Part shown: piece by piece, positions 1-7,106 of the stretch
Layout of the letters: the number at the start of each line of letters is the position of its first letter
How positions within the stretch are numbered: the stretch's first letter is position 1
From: an uncultured Clostridium sp.
Lineage (GTDB): Bacteria > Bacillota > Clostridia > TANB77 > CAG-508
NCBI GenBank assembly: GCA_947571515.1
Contig: CANOYI010000008.1
Coordinates: 1-32,989, forward strand
Reading direction: 5' to 3'
Length of the DNA stretch: 32,989 nucleotides
Position numbers and translations under genes: made by a program
Notes under the pieces: model-generated
The model's database searches: none
The model's input: only the letters and a program-made list of their open reading frames with translations
Told to the model about the DNA's origin: nothing

Positions 1-93
1 ATAATATATTAAGCTTTCTCACTAAAAAATATAAGAGTAGGCTGAACAGTAACATCATTTTTGCAAAAAGTCGAAACTTGAACTAATAATTTC

Positions 94-122
94 TTTACAT
101 TTATTTTTTTGTATAGTATAAT
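94..122 (+). promoter_or_regulatory. Sigma-A type promoter of the first gene
   Basis: TTTACA at 94-99 and TATAAT at 117-122 are separated by 17 bases, close to the consensus. The start codon lies 33 bases downstream of the -10 box, behind an AAGGAG ribosome binding site at 144-149. Confidence 0.7.
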
Positions 123-155
123 CGTTTTGTAAAATTTATCAATAAGGAGTTTAAT

Positions 156-647
156 ATGTTAAAGAAATATTTATTGGTATTTTTAATCTCTATGGTACCA
201 TTAATTGAATTAAGAGGAGCTGTCCCTGTTGGTTTAAGTCAATTATGGGGAGATTCCCTTCCTATTCTTCCACTTTATATTACTTGTATTATAGGAAATA
301 TGTTACCAGTACCATTTATCTTCTTTTTTGCTAGAAAAGTTTTGCTATGGGGAACAGATAAAAAATTTATTGGCAAGTTTTTTAAATTTTGTTTGGAAAA
401 AGGAGAAAAGGGTGGTAAGAAATTACAGGAAAAAGCAGGACGCGGTTTATATTGGGCTTTATTTCTTTTTGTAGGAATACCACTTCCAGGTACAGGAGCT
501 TGGACAGGAACCTTGGCAGCTAGCTTTTTAGATATGGATTTTAAGAAGAGTGTAATTGCAGTTATTGCTGGTGTAATTTTAGCAGGTATCATAATGGGAT
601 TAGCATCTGTTGGAATATTTGGTGCAGTTGGTACGATTTTTAGCTAA
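156..647 (+). CDS. Small multidrug export family membrane protein (COG2426)
   Basis: A 163-residue, mostly hydrophobic protein with about four membrane segments. It fits the Sm_multidrug_ex/COG2426 family: an N-terminal helix followed by an ELRGAVPVG motif (about residues 18-26), a second helix ending in a short basic cytoplasmic loop rich in Lys and Gly (about 67-97), then a G-PLPGTGAWTG motif (about 108-118) and C-terminal helices rich in Ala, Ile and Gly. Length is typical. The ATG is preceded by AAGGAG with good spacing and by its own promoter, so it is probably monocistronic; a perfect hairpin shared with the convergent downstream gene ends it. The family name implies drug export, but the substrate is not established and nothing here adds to it. 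Confidence 0.8.
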   Translation: MLKKYLLVFLISMVPLIELRGAVPVGLSQLWGDSLPILPLYITCIIGNMLPVPFIFFFARKVLLWGTDKKFIGKFFKFCLEKGEKGGKKLQEKAGRGLYWALFLFVGIPLPGTGAWTGTLAASFLDMDFKKSVIAVIAGVILAGIIMGLASVGIFGAVGTIFS

Positions 648-692
648 AAGATGGTGATATTTATAATTAATAAATATCACCATCTTTTAGCT
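642..692. terminator. Bidirectional hairpin terminator between convergent genes
   Basis: Two perfect 22-base arms (642-663 and 671-692) around a 7-base AT loop form a stem beginning AGCTAAAAG. The left arm contains the stop codon of the upstream plus-strand gene. The stem sits between two convergent genes and has A/T-rich flanks on both sides, consistent with use in both directions. Confidence 0.8.
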
Positions 693-706
693 AAAACTTG
701 TAAAAA

Positions 707-1891
707 TTATTCATCCTCTATTTTAATTTGTCCTTTTATTTCTTCCTTGTCTTCTAAAACTTTGACCATCTTTTTCATCGCTATTTTATAATCAATATAG
801 TCTTCAATCAATATACGAATAACCGCAATCACCGGTACTGCTAAAAACATACCCAATATTCCAAAATAAGCACCACCGACTGTAATAGCAAATATAACTA
901 GCAACGGACTAATTTTCAAAGATTGACCAATAATCTTAGGATTAATAATATGAGCATCAATTTGTTGCAAAATGATGACTACAATTAGCATCCAAATAGC
1001 CTGTGATAAGCCCCCTGTTATCAAGGTAATAATTGCTGCAATTACAGTAGCAATTATCGCTCCAATACAAGGAATCATATTAAACAAGCCAATCAAGAAA
1101 CCTAATAATGGAGCAAATTTTATTTTCATAATACTCATAGCTATCGTAACTAAAATACCTACAATAATAGCATCTAAAAACTGGCTAGCAATAAATTTAA
1201 AAAATATCTCATTCGAGTTATTAAAATATTTGCCTAAATTGTGATAAGTCTTTTCCTTAAATATTGCTTCTGCCAATTTTTTAATAGAACTCAATATCTG
1301 TTTTCTTTCCGCTAAAACATAAACTGACACAATAAAAGCAACAACAACATCAAATAATCCTGTTACCGCATCAATAGCACTAATGACATATTCCAAAATC
1401 TTATCTAATTCAAAATACTGTTTTATATTCAAATTTTGGATACTTTGTATCGCATCGTTTACCATATCACCTTTTAAAATATTATCATCTGGCAAATTAT
1501 TATAATTATCAATTGCAATTTCATAATAATATTGTATATTATTAATCAAATCTGTTACGCTTTCAAATACTACTGGCAATATAAAATTAATTAATATAAT
1601 CAATAGTAGTACAATAATAACATACACCGTTAAAATGCTAAGTGACCTACATTTTTTCGCCACAAATTTTACCTTTGACTTAGCATATGCCCTCTCTATT
1701 TTCTTACATGGCATGTATAACAAATAACTAATAAAAATACCAACCAAAAATGGTGTTATAATATCAAAAAACTTTGTAATAATTCCCATGATATCGCCAA
1801 AATTATCTAATGCTTTATATACTGCTATAATTGCTACCCCTAAAATAAACCAATATAGCCATTTCTTTCCATGATTTTTAATTTCGTTCAT
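707..1891 (-). CDS. AI-2E family transporter (PF01594-type permease)
   Basis: A polytopic membrane protein of 394 residues from the ATG at 1891. The open frame extends 28 codons further upstream, but that part reads through a repeat (1924-1985) and is rejected; the ATG at 1891 begins MNEIKNHGKK and has a purine-rich GGGAGAAAGAG upstream. The pattern is that of the AI-2E/UPF0118 family: two N-terminal helices, a soluble amphipathic loop between about residues 120 and 190, and a C-terminal block of helices containing PLLGFLIGLFNMIPCIGAI and GQSLKISPLLVI, both family hallmarks. Members export autoinducer-2 or act as Na+/H+ antiporters; the substrate cannot be told from sequence. The C-terminus is a charged, Lys/Glu-rich cytoplasmic tail. 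It is convergent with the first gene. Confidence 0.85.
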   Translation of the reverse strand: MNEIKNHGKKWLYWFILGVAIIAVYKALDNFGDIMGIITKFFDIITPFLVGIFISYLLYMPCKKIERAYAKSKVKFVAKKCRSLSILTVYVIIVLLLIILINFILPVVFESVTDLINNIQYYYEIAIDNYNNLPDDNILKGDMVNDAIQSIQNLNIKQYFELDKILEYVISAIDAVTGLFDVVVAFIVSVYVLAERKQILSSIKKLAEAIFKEKTYHNLGKYFNNSNEIFFKFIASQFLDAIIVGILVTIAMSIMKIKFAPLLGFLIGLFNMIPCIGAIIATVIAAIITLITGGLSQAIWMLIVVIILQQIDAHIINPKIIGQSLKISPLLVIFAITVGGAYFGILGMFLAVPVIAVIRILIEDYIDYKIAMKKMVKVLEDKEEIKGQIKIEDE

Positions 1892-1923
1892 TTCTCTCAC
1901 TCTTTCTCCCTTTTTCTTTTTAT

Positions 1924-1985
1924 GGCGAGTTTGGGACAGGCACAAACCCGCCACAGACACAAGCCCGCCAAACAAAACTCGCCAT
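1924..1985. repeat. REP-like GC-rich repeat (GGCGAGTTT stem family)
   Basis: Starts GGCGAGTTTGGGACAGGCAC and ends with an inverted GAGTTTTG remnant, with two degenerate internal copies (CCCGCCACAG, GCCCGCCAAA). It is the same family as the pair at 5106-5227 and much richer in GC than the surroundings. It lies between exoA and the AI-2E gene and runs up to the exoA stop codon. Confidence 0.75.
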
Positions 1986-2734
1986 TACACCTCAAGCCCA
2001 ACTGGGCAATGGTCACTTCCCATGATTTCTGGATAGATAGTTGCTTCTTTTATTTTTTCTTGTATGTCATTTGATACAATAAAATAATCAATTCTCCATC
2101 CTACATTTTTTTCTCTGGCTCGCCCCATATAAGACCACCAACTATATGCTTCTTCTTTGTCTGGATATAAATAACGAAAACTATCGGTAAATCCTGCTTC
2201 TAGTAATTGTGTCATTTTTTCTCTTTCTTCATCAGTAAATCCTGCATTTCCTCGATTCGATTTAGGATTTTTTAAGTCTATCTCTTTATGTGCTACATTT
2301 AAGTCTCCACACATGATGACTGGTTTTGTTTGATTTAATTTTAACAAATATTTTCTAATTTCATCTTCCCATATTTGTCGATAATCTAGTCTTTCGAGTC
2401 CTCTTTTTGAATTTGGTGTGTAATTATTAACTAGGTAAAAGTCCTCGAATTCTAGTGTAATAATTCTTCCTTCTTGATCATGTTCTTTTATTCCAATTCC
2501 ATAGGTCACGGTGATTGGTTCTTTTTTCGTAAAAATGGCTGTTCCTGAGTAACCTTTTCTTTCTGCACTATTCCAAAAACTTCTGTATCCTTCAAATTCT
2601 AATTCTATTTGGTCTGGTTGACATTTTGTTTCTTGAATGCAAAATATGTCTGCATCAATTTGATTAAAAAAGTCTGTAAATCCTTTGTTGATACAGGCAC
2701 GTATTCCATTCACATTCCACGAAATTAATTTCAT
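1985..2734 (-). CDS. exoA: Exodeoxyribonuclease III / AP endonuclease (ExoA/Xth)
   Basis: A 249-residue EEP-superfamily nuclease that incises DNA at abasic sites in base excision repair. Motifs in order: the start MKLISWNVNGIRA, QETKCQ (metal-binding Glu about 35), YTPNS near the middle, CGDLNVAH (catalytic Asp and Asn), SWWSY, and the C-terminal GSDHCPVGLEV with the catalytic Asp241-His242 pair. Length is standard. The frame opens four codons earlier, but the ATG at 2734 has GGAG seven bases upstream, so the shorter start is preferred. With the +1 shift applied, the SDR stop lies 27 bases upstream, so the two genes are probably cotranscribed. The stop codon abuts a REP-like repeat. Confidence 0.93.
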   Translation of the reverse strand: MKLISWNVNGIRACINKGFTDFFNQIDADIFCIQETKCQPDQIELEFEGYRSFWNSAERKGYSGTAIFTKKEPITVTYGIGIKEHDQEGRIITLEFEDFYLVNNYTPNSKRGLERLDYRQIWEDEIRKYLLKLNQTKPVIMCGDLNVAHKEIDLKNPKSNRGNAGFTDEEREKMTQLLEAGFTDSFRYLYPDKEEAYSWWSYMGRAREKNVGWRIDYFIVSNDIQEKIKEATIYPEIMGSDHCPVGLEV

Positions 2735-2761
2735 AACTTTCTCCATTCTATTATTGGTATC

Positions 2762-3524
2762 CTAATTTCCTAATTTTCTTTTTTGCACCATATAGGTTAT
2801 TTTGCTAATTAATGGTGTTGGTGTTAATTTAGCTCCTATTTTTGCTAACTTCACATCCATTCCTGGAACAATATAAAATTTACCTTGTTCTAATTTTTTG
2901 ATAGCATATCCGAGCAACTTTGATACTACTAGCTTCTCTCATCTTGAACTTTACATTAGCTACTTTATTGAAATTAGTACTGACTGGTCCTGGGCATAAA
3001 ATACTGATTTGAACATTTGACTTTTCTTTTTTCAATTCTTCTCTTATACTTTCAGATATTCTTACAATATATGCCTTTGTCGCATAATAGGTTGCCATTA
3101 ATGGACCTGGCATAAAACCAGCAATAGAAGCCACATTTAGTATTTTTCCATTTCCTTTTGCTTTCATATCAATCAAATATAATTTCATTAAAATGTGATA
3201 AGCTACTATATTTGTGTTAATCATATTCATTTCTTTTTCTAATGATGTTTTTGTAAAATTTCCGCAATCGCCAAATCCAGCATTGTTGATTAAGATATCC
3301 ACATTTTGTACTTTTTTGTGAATTTCTTTACAATTTTCTACGATGGATAAGTCCATAGCTATTGTTTCAATTTCAATTTTCTCTTTTTCTTTTAGCTCTT
3401 TTGCTAATTGTTTTAAAGCTTCTTCATTTCTCGCTACTAATACCAAATGATATCCTTTACTAGCAAGCACTCTTGCCATATCTCTTCCAATTCCTGAAGA
3501 TGCTCCTGTAATTAATGCTTTCAA
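2762..3524 (-). CDS. Short-chain dehydrogenase/reductase (SDR), read through a +1 shift at CGG
   Basis: An NAD(P)-dependent oxidoreductase of the classical SDR type. Visible are TGASSGIG (6-13, dinucleotide binding), NNAG (80-83), catalytic Ser in VASIAG (about 133), the YxxxK pair (Tyr146, Lys150) and a CPGPVST motif. The uninterrupted frame gives 214 residues with an unrelated tail after codon 205, which is CGG (2912-2910). Skipping the C and reading GGA restores an uninterrupted C-terminus (GYAIKKLEQGKFYIVPG and onward) ending at TAG 2764-2762. The result is 253 residues, the usual length for the DltE/YqjQ-like subgroup. AGGTGG precedes the ATG. The substrate is unknown. The shift is inferred from frame continuity; a damaged gene is possible but fits poorly with the other five sites in the window. 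Confidence 0.82.
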
Positions 3525-3557
3525 TTTAACACCACCTTCATTATTTAGTCAGATCAT

Positions 3558-4514
3558 TTAATTTTGGCTAGATGCCTTTATAGCACTTAAAATCTCTTTT
3601 CCTGTTGCTCTTTCTCCTCTAATTCTTCCTAGGTCTGTCAAATCAAGACTTCGGCTTTTATTCACAGTACCATATTTTGTCTGAACCTGTATTTCAAATC
3701 CTATTTCCTTAAGCCATTTGATGGTACTCTCTGATGACTTACCAGCAGGATATGCCATTATTTTTTGAATCTCTTCTCCCATATGTTCTTCTATCTCTTG
3801 ATGTGATTTTGTATAATCAGAAACCAACTTTTCTTTACCTACACTACTATATTCAGAATGTTGGTATCCATGGCAATGTATTTTAACCAATCCAGTATCA
3901 TACATTTCTTTTGCTTGTTCCCAACTAAAATAATCTTCTGTTCCCACTAATTGATTTACAATAAATATCGTTGCTGGTACTTGGTATTTCTTTAAGACTG
4001 GAAAAGCATCTGTATAACATCCAACTTGACCATCATCTATCGTAATAATTATAACTTTTTCTGGCAATCCAATCTGACCTTTATTATATTGATATAAATC
4101 CTCTAATGTAATAAAAGTATACCCTGCATCTAATAATGTTTTTACATTTTCATCAAAATTTTCTTGTGAACTAAATAATTTATAGGTATCTTCCTTGTAA
4201 GGTATTGGTGTCCTGAAATTATGGTAAATCAAAATTGGTATTTTAATATCTTTTTCATTCTTTTTATAAACAGGTTCATTTACCTTCTCCAAAAAATCTA
4301 TTTTTTTACTAGTTTGTGCCTCCTCTTTTTCTTCTTCCTTTGTGTCATCAAATGATTCTTCTATTTGAAGCTCTTCGCTTAATTTCTCATTTCTTGTTGT
4401 TTCTACCTTTTTATTGGCACTTTTTATCATTACTATAATACTCTCTACTATAATTATTACAAATAATACAGCAAGAAATACTCTTTTTTTATTTAATTTT
4501 CTCTTTTTTTCCAT
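3558..4514 (-). CDS. Membrane-anchored polysaccharide deacetylase (NodB domain)
   Basis: A 318-residue protein with a basic N-terminus, one membrane helix (about 12-30), a Glu/Lys-rich linker (about 33-90) and an extracellular NodB deacetylase domain (CE4 family) from about residue 92. The domain opens with IPILIYHNF, carries the catalytic/metal Asp pair as TIDDG (158-162; the family norm is TFDDG), the metal-binding HGYQH (215-219, in HCHGYQH) and MAYPAGK. CE4 enzymes de-N-acetylate peptidoglycan or related glycans, so it probably modifies the cell wall. It starts 12 bases after the OapA-like gene, in the same direction, so cotranscription is likely. The substrate is inferred only from the family. 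Confidence 0.88.
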   Translation of the reverse strand: MEKKRKLNKKRVFLAVLFVIIIVESIIVMIKSANKKVETTRNEKLSEELQIEESFDDTKEEEKEEAQTSKKIDFLEKVNEPVYKKNEKDIKIPILIYHNFRTPIPYKEDTYKLFSSQENFDENVKTLLDAGYTFITLEDLYQYNKGQIGLPEKVIIITIDDGQVGCYTDAFPVLKKYQVPATIFIVNQLVGTEDYFSWEQAKEMYDTGLVKIHCHGYQHSEYSSVGKEKLVSDYTKSHQEIEEHMGEEIQKIMAYPAGKSSESTIKWLKEIGFEIQVQTKYGTVNKSRSLDLTDLGRIRGERATGKEILSAIKASSQN

Positions 4515-4526
4515 ACCCTTTTCCCT

Positions 4527-5078
4527 TTACTTTCTAAATTTATTTAAGATAATTCCTACTGCATGAACAATTTGAGTAGACTTGTTATTAGCCACACTCT
4601 TTCCTAATGCTTTTCCTCCTACTGTTAATGAGGCTACTAACGCACTTAATAAAAATTGTAAATCAAAATGCAAACCAAATTGTTCTGTAATTTTCATTGC
4701 AATCAATGCACTAATTGCACCACTTAATACGCCACAAATATCTCCAATAACATCTGCACAGATATTAGCTACCTTTGGTGCATTTCTAATTAACTTAATA
4801 GAATCTTTTGACCCTTTGACTTTTTTAGTCGCTTTGGCATGAAATTCATGTTCATTCGCCACTGTTACTGCCACACCTATAATATCAAAAAATATACCAA
4901 TTCCTATTACTAATATCAGAATTAATACAGCGGATAATAAATTTAAATGCGATACGCCATTAGCTGATATGTAAGAAAATATCAACGATAACATAAAAGT
5001 CATAATAAACACTTGAATAAACCATTTGATATCCGAGTGTTCCTTCTTATTTTTTTGTTTTTCTTGTAGATTACTCAA
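4527..5078 (-). CDS. Small DUF21-like membrane protein, candidate OLE-associated protein OapA
   Basis: A 183-residue membrane protein with about four hydrophobic helices (about 19-40, 47-77, 110-130 and 142-165) and a charged loop between helices 2 and 3. The core, around FFDIIGVAVTVANEHEFHA and ADVIGDICGVLSG, resembles the membrane half of CorB/CorC/CNNM (DUF21) magnesium transporters but lacks CBS domains. In bacteria that have OLE RNA, a small membrane protein of this size, OapA, is usually encoded directly downstream of the RNA. Here the gene follows a roughly 600-base structured RNA on the same strand, so OapA is the favoured identity. The start is TTG with AGGAAGG upstream. A stand-alone DUF21-like protein is the alternative. 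Confidence 0.6.
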   Translation of the reverse strand: MSNLQEKQKNKKEHSDIKWFIQVFIMTFMLSLIFSYISANGVSHLNLLSAVLILILVIGIGIFFDIIGVAVTVANEHEFHAKATKKVKGSKDSIKLIRNAPKVANICADVIGDICGVLSGAISALIAMKITEQFGLHFDLQFLLSALVASLTVGGKALGKSVANNKSTQIVHAVGIILNKFRK

Positions 5079-5105
5079 TTTCCTTCCTCTTCTCCTTTTC
5101 TATGA

Positions 5106-5227
5106 GTGGCGAGTTTGGGACAGGCACAAACTCGCCACAGGCACAAGCCCGCCGCAGGCACAAAGTGACCACTATCTATAATCAAATCATTATGATGGCG
5201 AGTTTGTACCTGTCCCAAACTCGCCAC
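5106..5227. repeat. REPIN-like inverted pair of hairpins (GGCGAGTTT stem)
   Basis: Two near-identical copies of one hairpin lie in opposite orientation at 5106-5138 and 5196-5227. Each copy folds on itself (GTGGCGAGTTT with AAACTCGCCAC) around the core GGGACAGG(C/T)AC. The spacer holds degenerate fragments. The element separates the OLE-like RNA from the OapA-like gene, so any cotranscript must pass through it. Confidence 0.8.
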
Positions 5228-5231
5228 TCGT

Positions 5232-5827
5232 GTTACTTTTCGATTGTTAGATGGTAAAAGTCTAAGTAAATTTTACAGTTTAGGTCTAGTCGAATTTCTC
5301 TATTTCCCGCTTAACATTACTGCTAGAGCCGTTTCCGTTTAAGGAAAATATCTACTTAATTATCTTCGTAGACACCAGATCGCCACTTAAATCTGTACCT
5401 TAATCCCTAGACTTCCTTAGCTATTTTTCATAGCAAACATTCTAGAAGTTTTCCTTAACATACATTCATTTCTTTACTAGTCTTTTTTGCAAAAGCAATT
5501 TCATAATCTAAAAACAAAATTAATTTGGCCAAAATAAATTCTATTTTTATTCAAGATAATCCCAATACTTTCACTCAAGACAGGCTACTCTATGTATTTT
5601 GTGTCTTGGCACGCAACATAGGTTTCACTTAAATCACTTTGATTTAAGCCTCCGCGAAACTAGGGAATCTTATGTATGCCATTACATAATACCCTAATCT
5701 CTTTACTCCCTGAATACACACAAAACTGGCATTTCGCGCATAAACAAGAAACTTCAACGATGTGCCCTTTAGTGGATTTTTAGCCCCACCCTCGTAAAGT
5801 TTGTATGACTAGAATAATGCACCATCG
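5232..5827 (-). ncRNA. ole: Long structured RNA, probable OLE RNA
   Basis: There is no credible ORF in nearly 900 bases between tmk and the OapA-like gene. About 600 bases follow a strong minus-strand promoter and are more GC-rich than the flanks. Many stems can be paired by eye, 5' to 3' on the minus strand: CGATGGTGC with GGGCACATCG, a GTGG/CCAC hairpin inside it, GCGAAA with TTTCGC enclosing AGGGA/TCCCT and TTATGT/ACATAA, CTTAAATCA with TGATTTAAG, CTATGT/ACATAG overlapping CAAGACA/TGTCTTG, GCTATGAAAAATAGC, CAGAT/ATCTG and TCTAC/GTAGA. OLE RNA is about 610 bases, very highly structured, and usually sits immediately upstream of oapA, as here. Length, promoter and neighbour fit; the match to the consensus could not be computed. 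RNase P, tmRNA and SRP RNA signatures are absent. The ends are approximate. Confidence 0.7.
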
Positions 5828-5833
5828 ATATAT

Positions 5834-5862
5834 ATTATACTGTTTTTGGTTAAATATTCCAA
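5834..5862 (-). promoter_or_regulatory. Promoter of the OLE-like RNA
   Basis: On the minus strand TTGGAA (5862-5857) and a perfect TATAAT (5839-5834) are 17 bases apart. Transcription would begin near 5827, just before the first helix of the structured RNA. Confidence 0.75.
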
Positions 5863-5971
5863 ATTTATTTTAAGTTTGTTTTGGTCTTATTCAGTTTGAT
5901 AATCAACCTTAATTCTTAATTTTGTGGTAATCCTTATTTTTTCTCGCTTTATCTTCTCTTTTCTTTTATTT

Positions 5972-6649
5972 TCATGTATGAACATGTTGCTTTATTTCCG
6001 CATATATTTCTTCATGTATATCTTCAATTGTGCGAATTGTGTCATCTTTTACACAACAGACCTCATACCAACCATAATCTTTTGCCACATCACATGCTGC
6101 ATGATAAGCATCTATTAAATGATTTTCATCACTTTCATGAATATCTTTTTCTGTATCATTCGTAAATTTATTTTTTCTATCTTTAATTAGTTCTAATGAC
6201 TTTTCTACTGGCATATTTAAGAAAAATACTTCGGTTGGAACAGGTAAGCCATATAAATTAAATTCAAAATCCCATAACCAATTCAAAAATATCTTTCTCT
6301 CTTCTTTGTCTGAAATTTTCCCCGCTTGATGCACCATATTGGCGGTTGTATATCGGTCAGCTAATATAATTCCTCCTTTTTCATAGTAGTCTTTATAGCC
6401 TGTTTGAAAAGTAGCATATCGATCCGCTGCATAAAAAGTAGAAGCAATATAAGGGCTTATTTCTTTGGCATTTTTCCCAAATTTTCCTGATAAATACATC
6501 TTAACTAAAGATGAGCTTGGACTATCATAATTTGGAAAACTTACTACTTTATAATCTATTCCATCTTTTGTTAGCCTTTCTTCCAATTTTGTAAACTGTG
6601 TTTGTTTTCCGCTTCCATCGGTTCCATCTATTACAAATAATTTTCCCAT
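5972..6649 (-). CDS. tmk: Thymidylate kinase (dTMP kinase family)
   Basis: A 225-residue P-loop kinase making dTDP from dTMP for DNA synthesis. The P-loop is GTDGSGKQT (9-17). A substrate-binding SFPNYDSPSS segment follows (about 37-46), then the DRYATF and LADRYTTANMVHQ region (DR motif, about 96-108), FFLNMPVEKS and a lid/LID-like region rich in Lys and Asp. It is slightly longer than the usual 205-215 residues, as in the clostridial branch annotated as a dTMP kinase-like deoxynucleoside kinase. GGGGAG precedes the ATG. A 40-codon ORF ends 12 bases upstream, so the two are probably cotranscribed. The OLE-like RNA has its own promoter downstream. Confidence 0.85.
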   Translation of the reverse strand: MGKLFVIDGTDGSGKQTQFTKLEERLTKDGIDYKVVSFPNYDSPSSSLVKMYLSGKFGKNAKEISPYIASTFYAADRYATFQTGYKDYYEKGGIILADRYTTANMVHQAGKISDKEERKIFLNWLWDFEFNLYGLPVPTEVFFLNMPVEKSLELIKDRKNKFTNDTEKDIHESDENHLIDAYHAACDVAKDYGWYEVCCVKDDTIRTIEDIHEEIYAEIKQHVHT

Positions 6650-6661
6650 TATAAACTCCCC

Positions 6662-6784
6662 TTATTTATCTTCTTTTCTCTCTTGCTTATCTTTTTCTTC
6701 TTTTTTATTAGCCAGCATTTTATTAATTGTTTCTAAAATGTCTTCAGAATTTTCTTCGAATTCATCTTTTATTAAATTAAACAT
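6662..6784 (-). CDS. Small charged 40-residue protein, function unknown
   Basis: A short frame with a good ribosome binding site (AGGAG, seven bases before the ATG at 6784). It encodes MFNLIKDEFEENSED followed by a Lys/Glu-rich helix and ends 12 bases before tmk. Composition suggests a soluble, mostly helical acidic/basic peptide with no membrane segment. I do not recognise a family. The spacing on both sides and the ribosome binding site support a real gene in the tmk transcript. Confidence 0.55.
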   Translation of the reverse strand: MFNLIKDEFEENSEDILETINKMLANKKEEKDKQERKEDK

Positions 6785-6813
6785 AATTCTTCTCCTTTCA
6801 TTTTTCTGCTAAT

Positions 6814-7071
6814 CTATGATAACGATATGATAATTATCATACTCACATATAAAAATATGCATAAACAAACACCAACAATTCCTGTTACCAATCCTGCTTT
6901 GGCTATCTTACTTCCTGTTTTATGAATATTAATAGATCCAAATGTAATTGCTAAGATACCCGTTGGTAAACTGATATAATAAAAAATACAAGTACAAATT
7001 GATATAATTCCTAATACTAAGCTACTAATTCCTAATGCTGTCTTTCTTTTTATTTCCTCTTCCATAATCAT
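6814..7071 (-). CDS. DUF4190-type small membrane protein
   Basis: An 85-residue protein with two hydrophobic hairpin segments (about 13-43 and 58-84). The signature is KTALGISSLVLGIIS at the start and GSINIHKTGSKIAKAGLVTGIVG in the middle, as in DUF4190 proteins; here the second helix reads VCLCIFLYVSM. Members are small membrane proteins of unknown role. Start choice is ATG 7071 (AAGGA six bases upstream) over an in-frame ATG two codons later. It follows the beta-propeller gene by 35 bases, so it probably shares its transcript. Confidence 0.75.
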   Translation of the reverse strand: MIMEEEIKRKTALGISSLVLGIISICTCIFYYISLPTGILAITFGSINIHKTGSKIAKAGLVTGIVGVCLCIFLYVSMIIIISLS

Positions 7072-7106
7072 TCAATCCTTTCTTTCGATACCAATCCATT
7101 TTTTTG

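Noticed and set aside
1892..1975. 28-codon N-terminal extension of the AI-2E transporter
   Set aside because: It reads through the REP-like repeat and has no homology; the ATG at 1891 starts the conserved protein.
5232..5827. tmRNA, RNase P RNA or SRP RNA in the long intergenic region
   Set aside because: No alanine acceptor end or tag frame, no RNase P core motif and no SRP Alu/domain IV signature could be found; length and neighbour fit OLE better.
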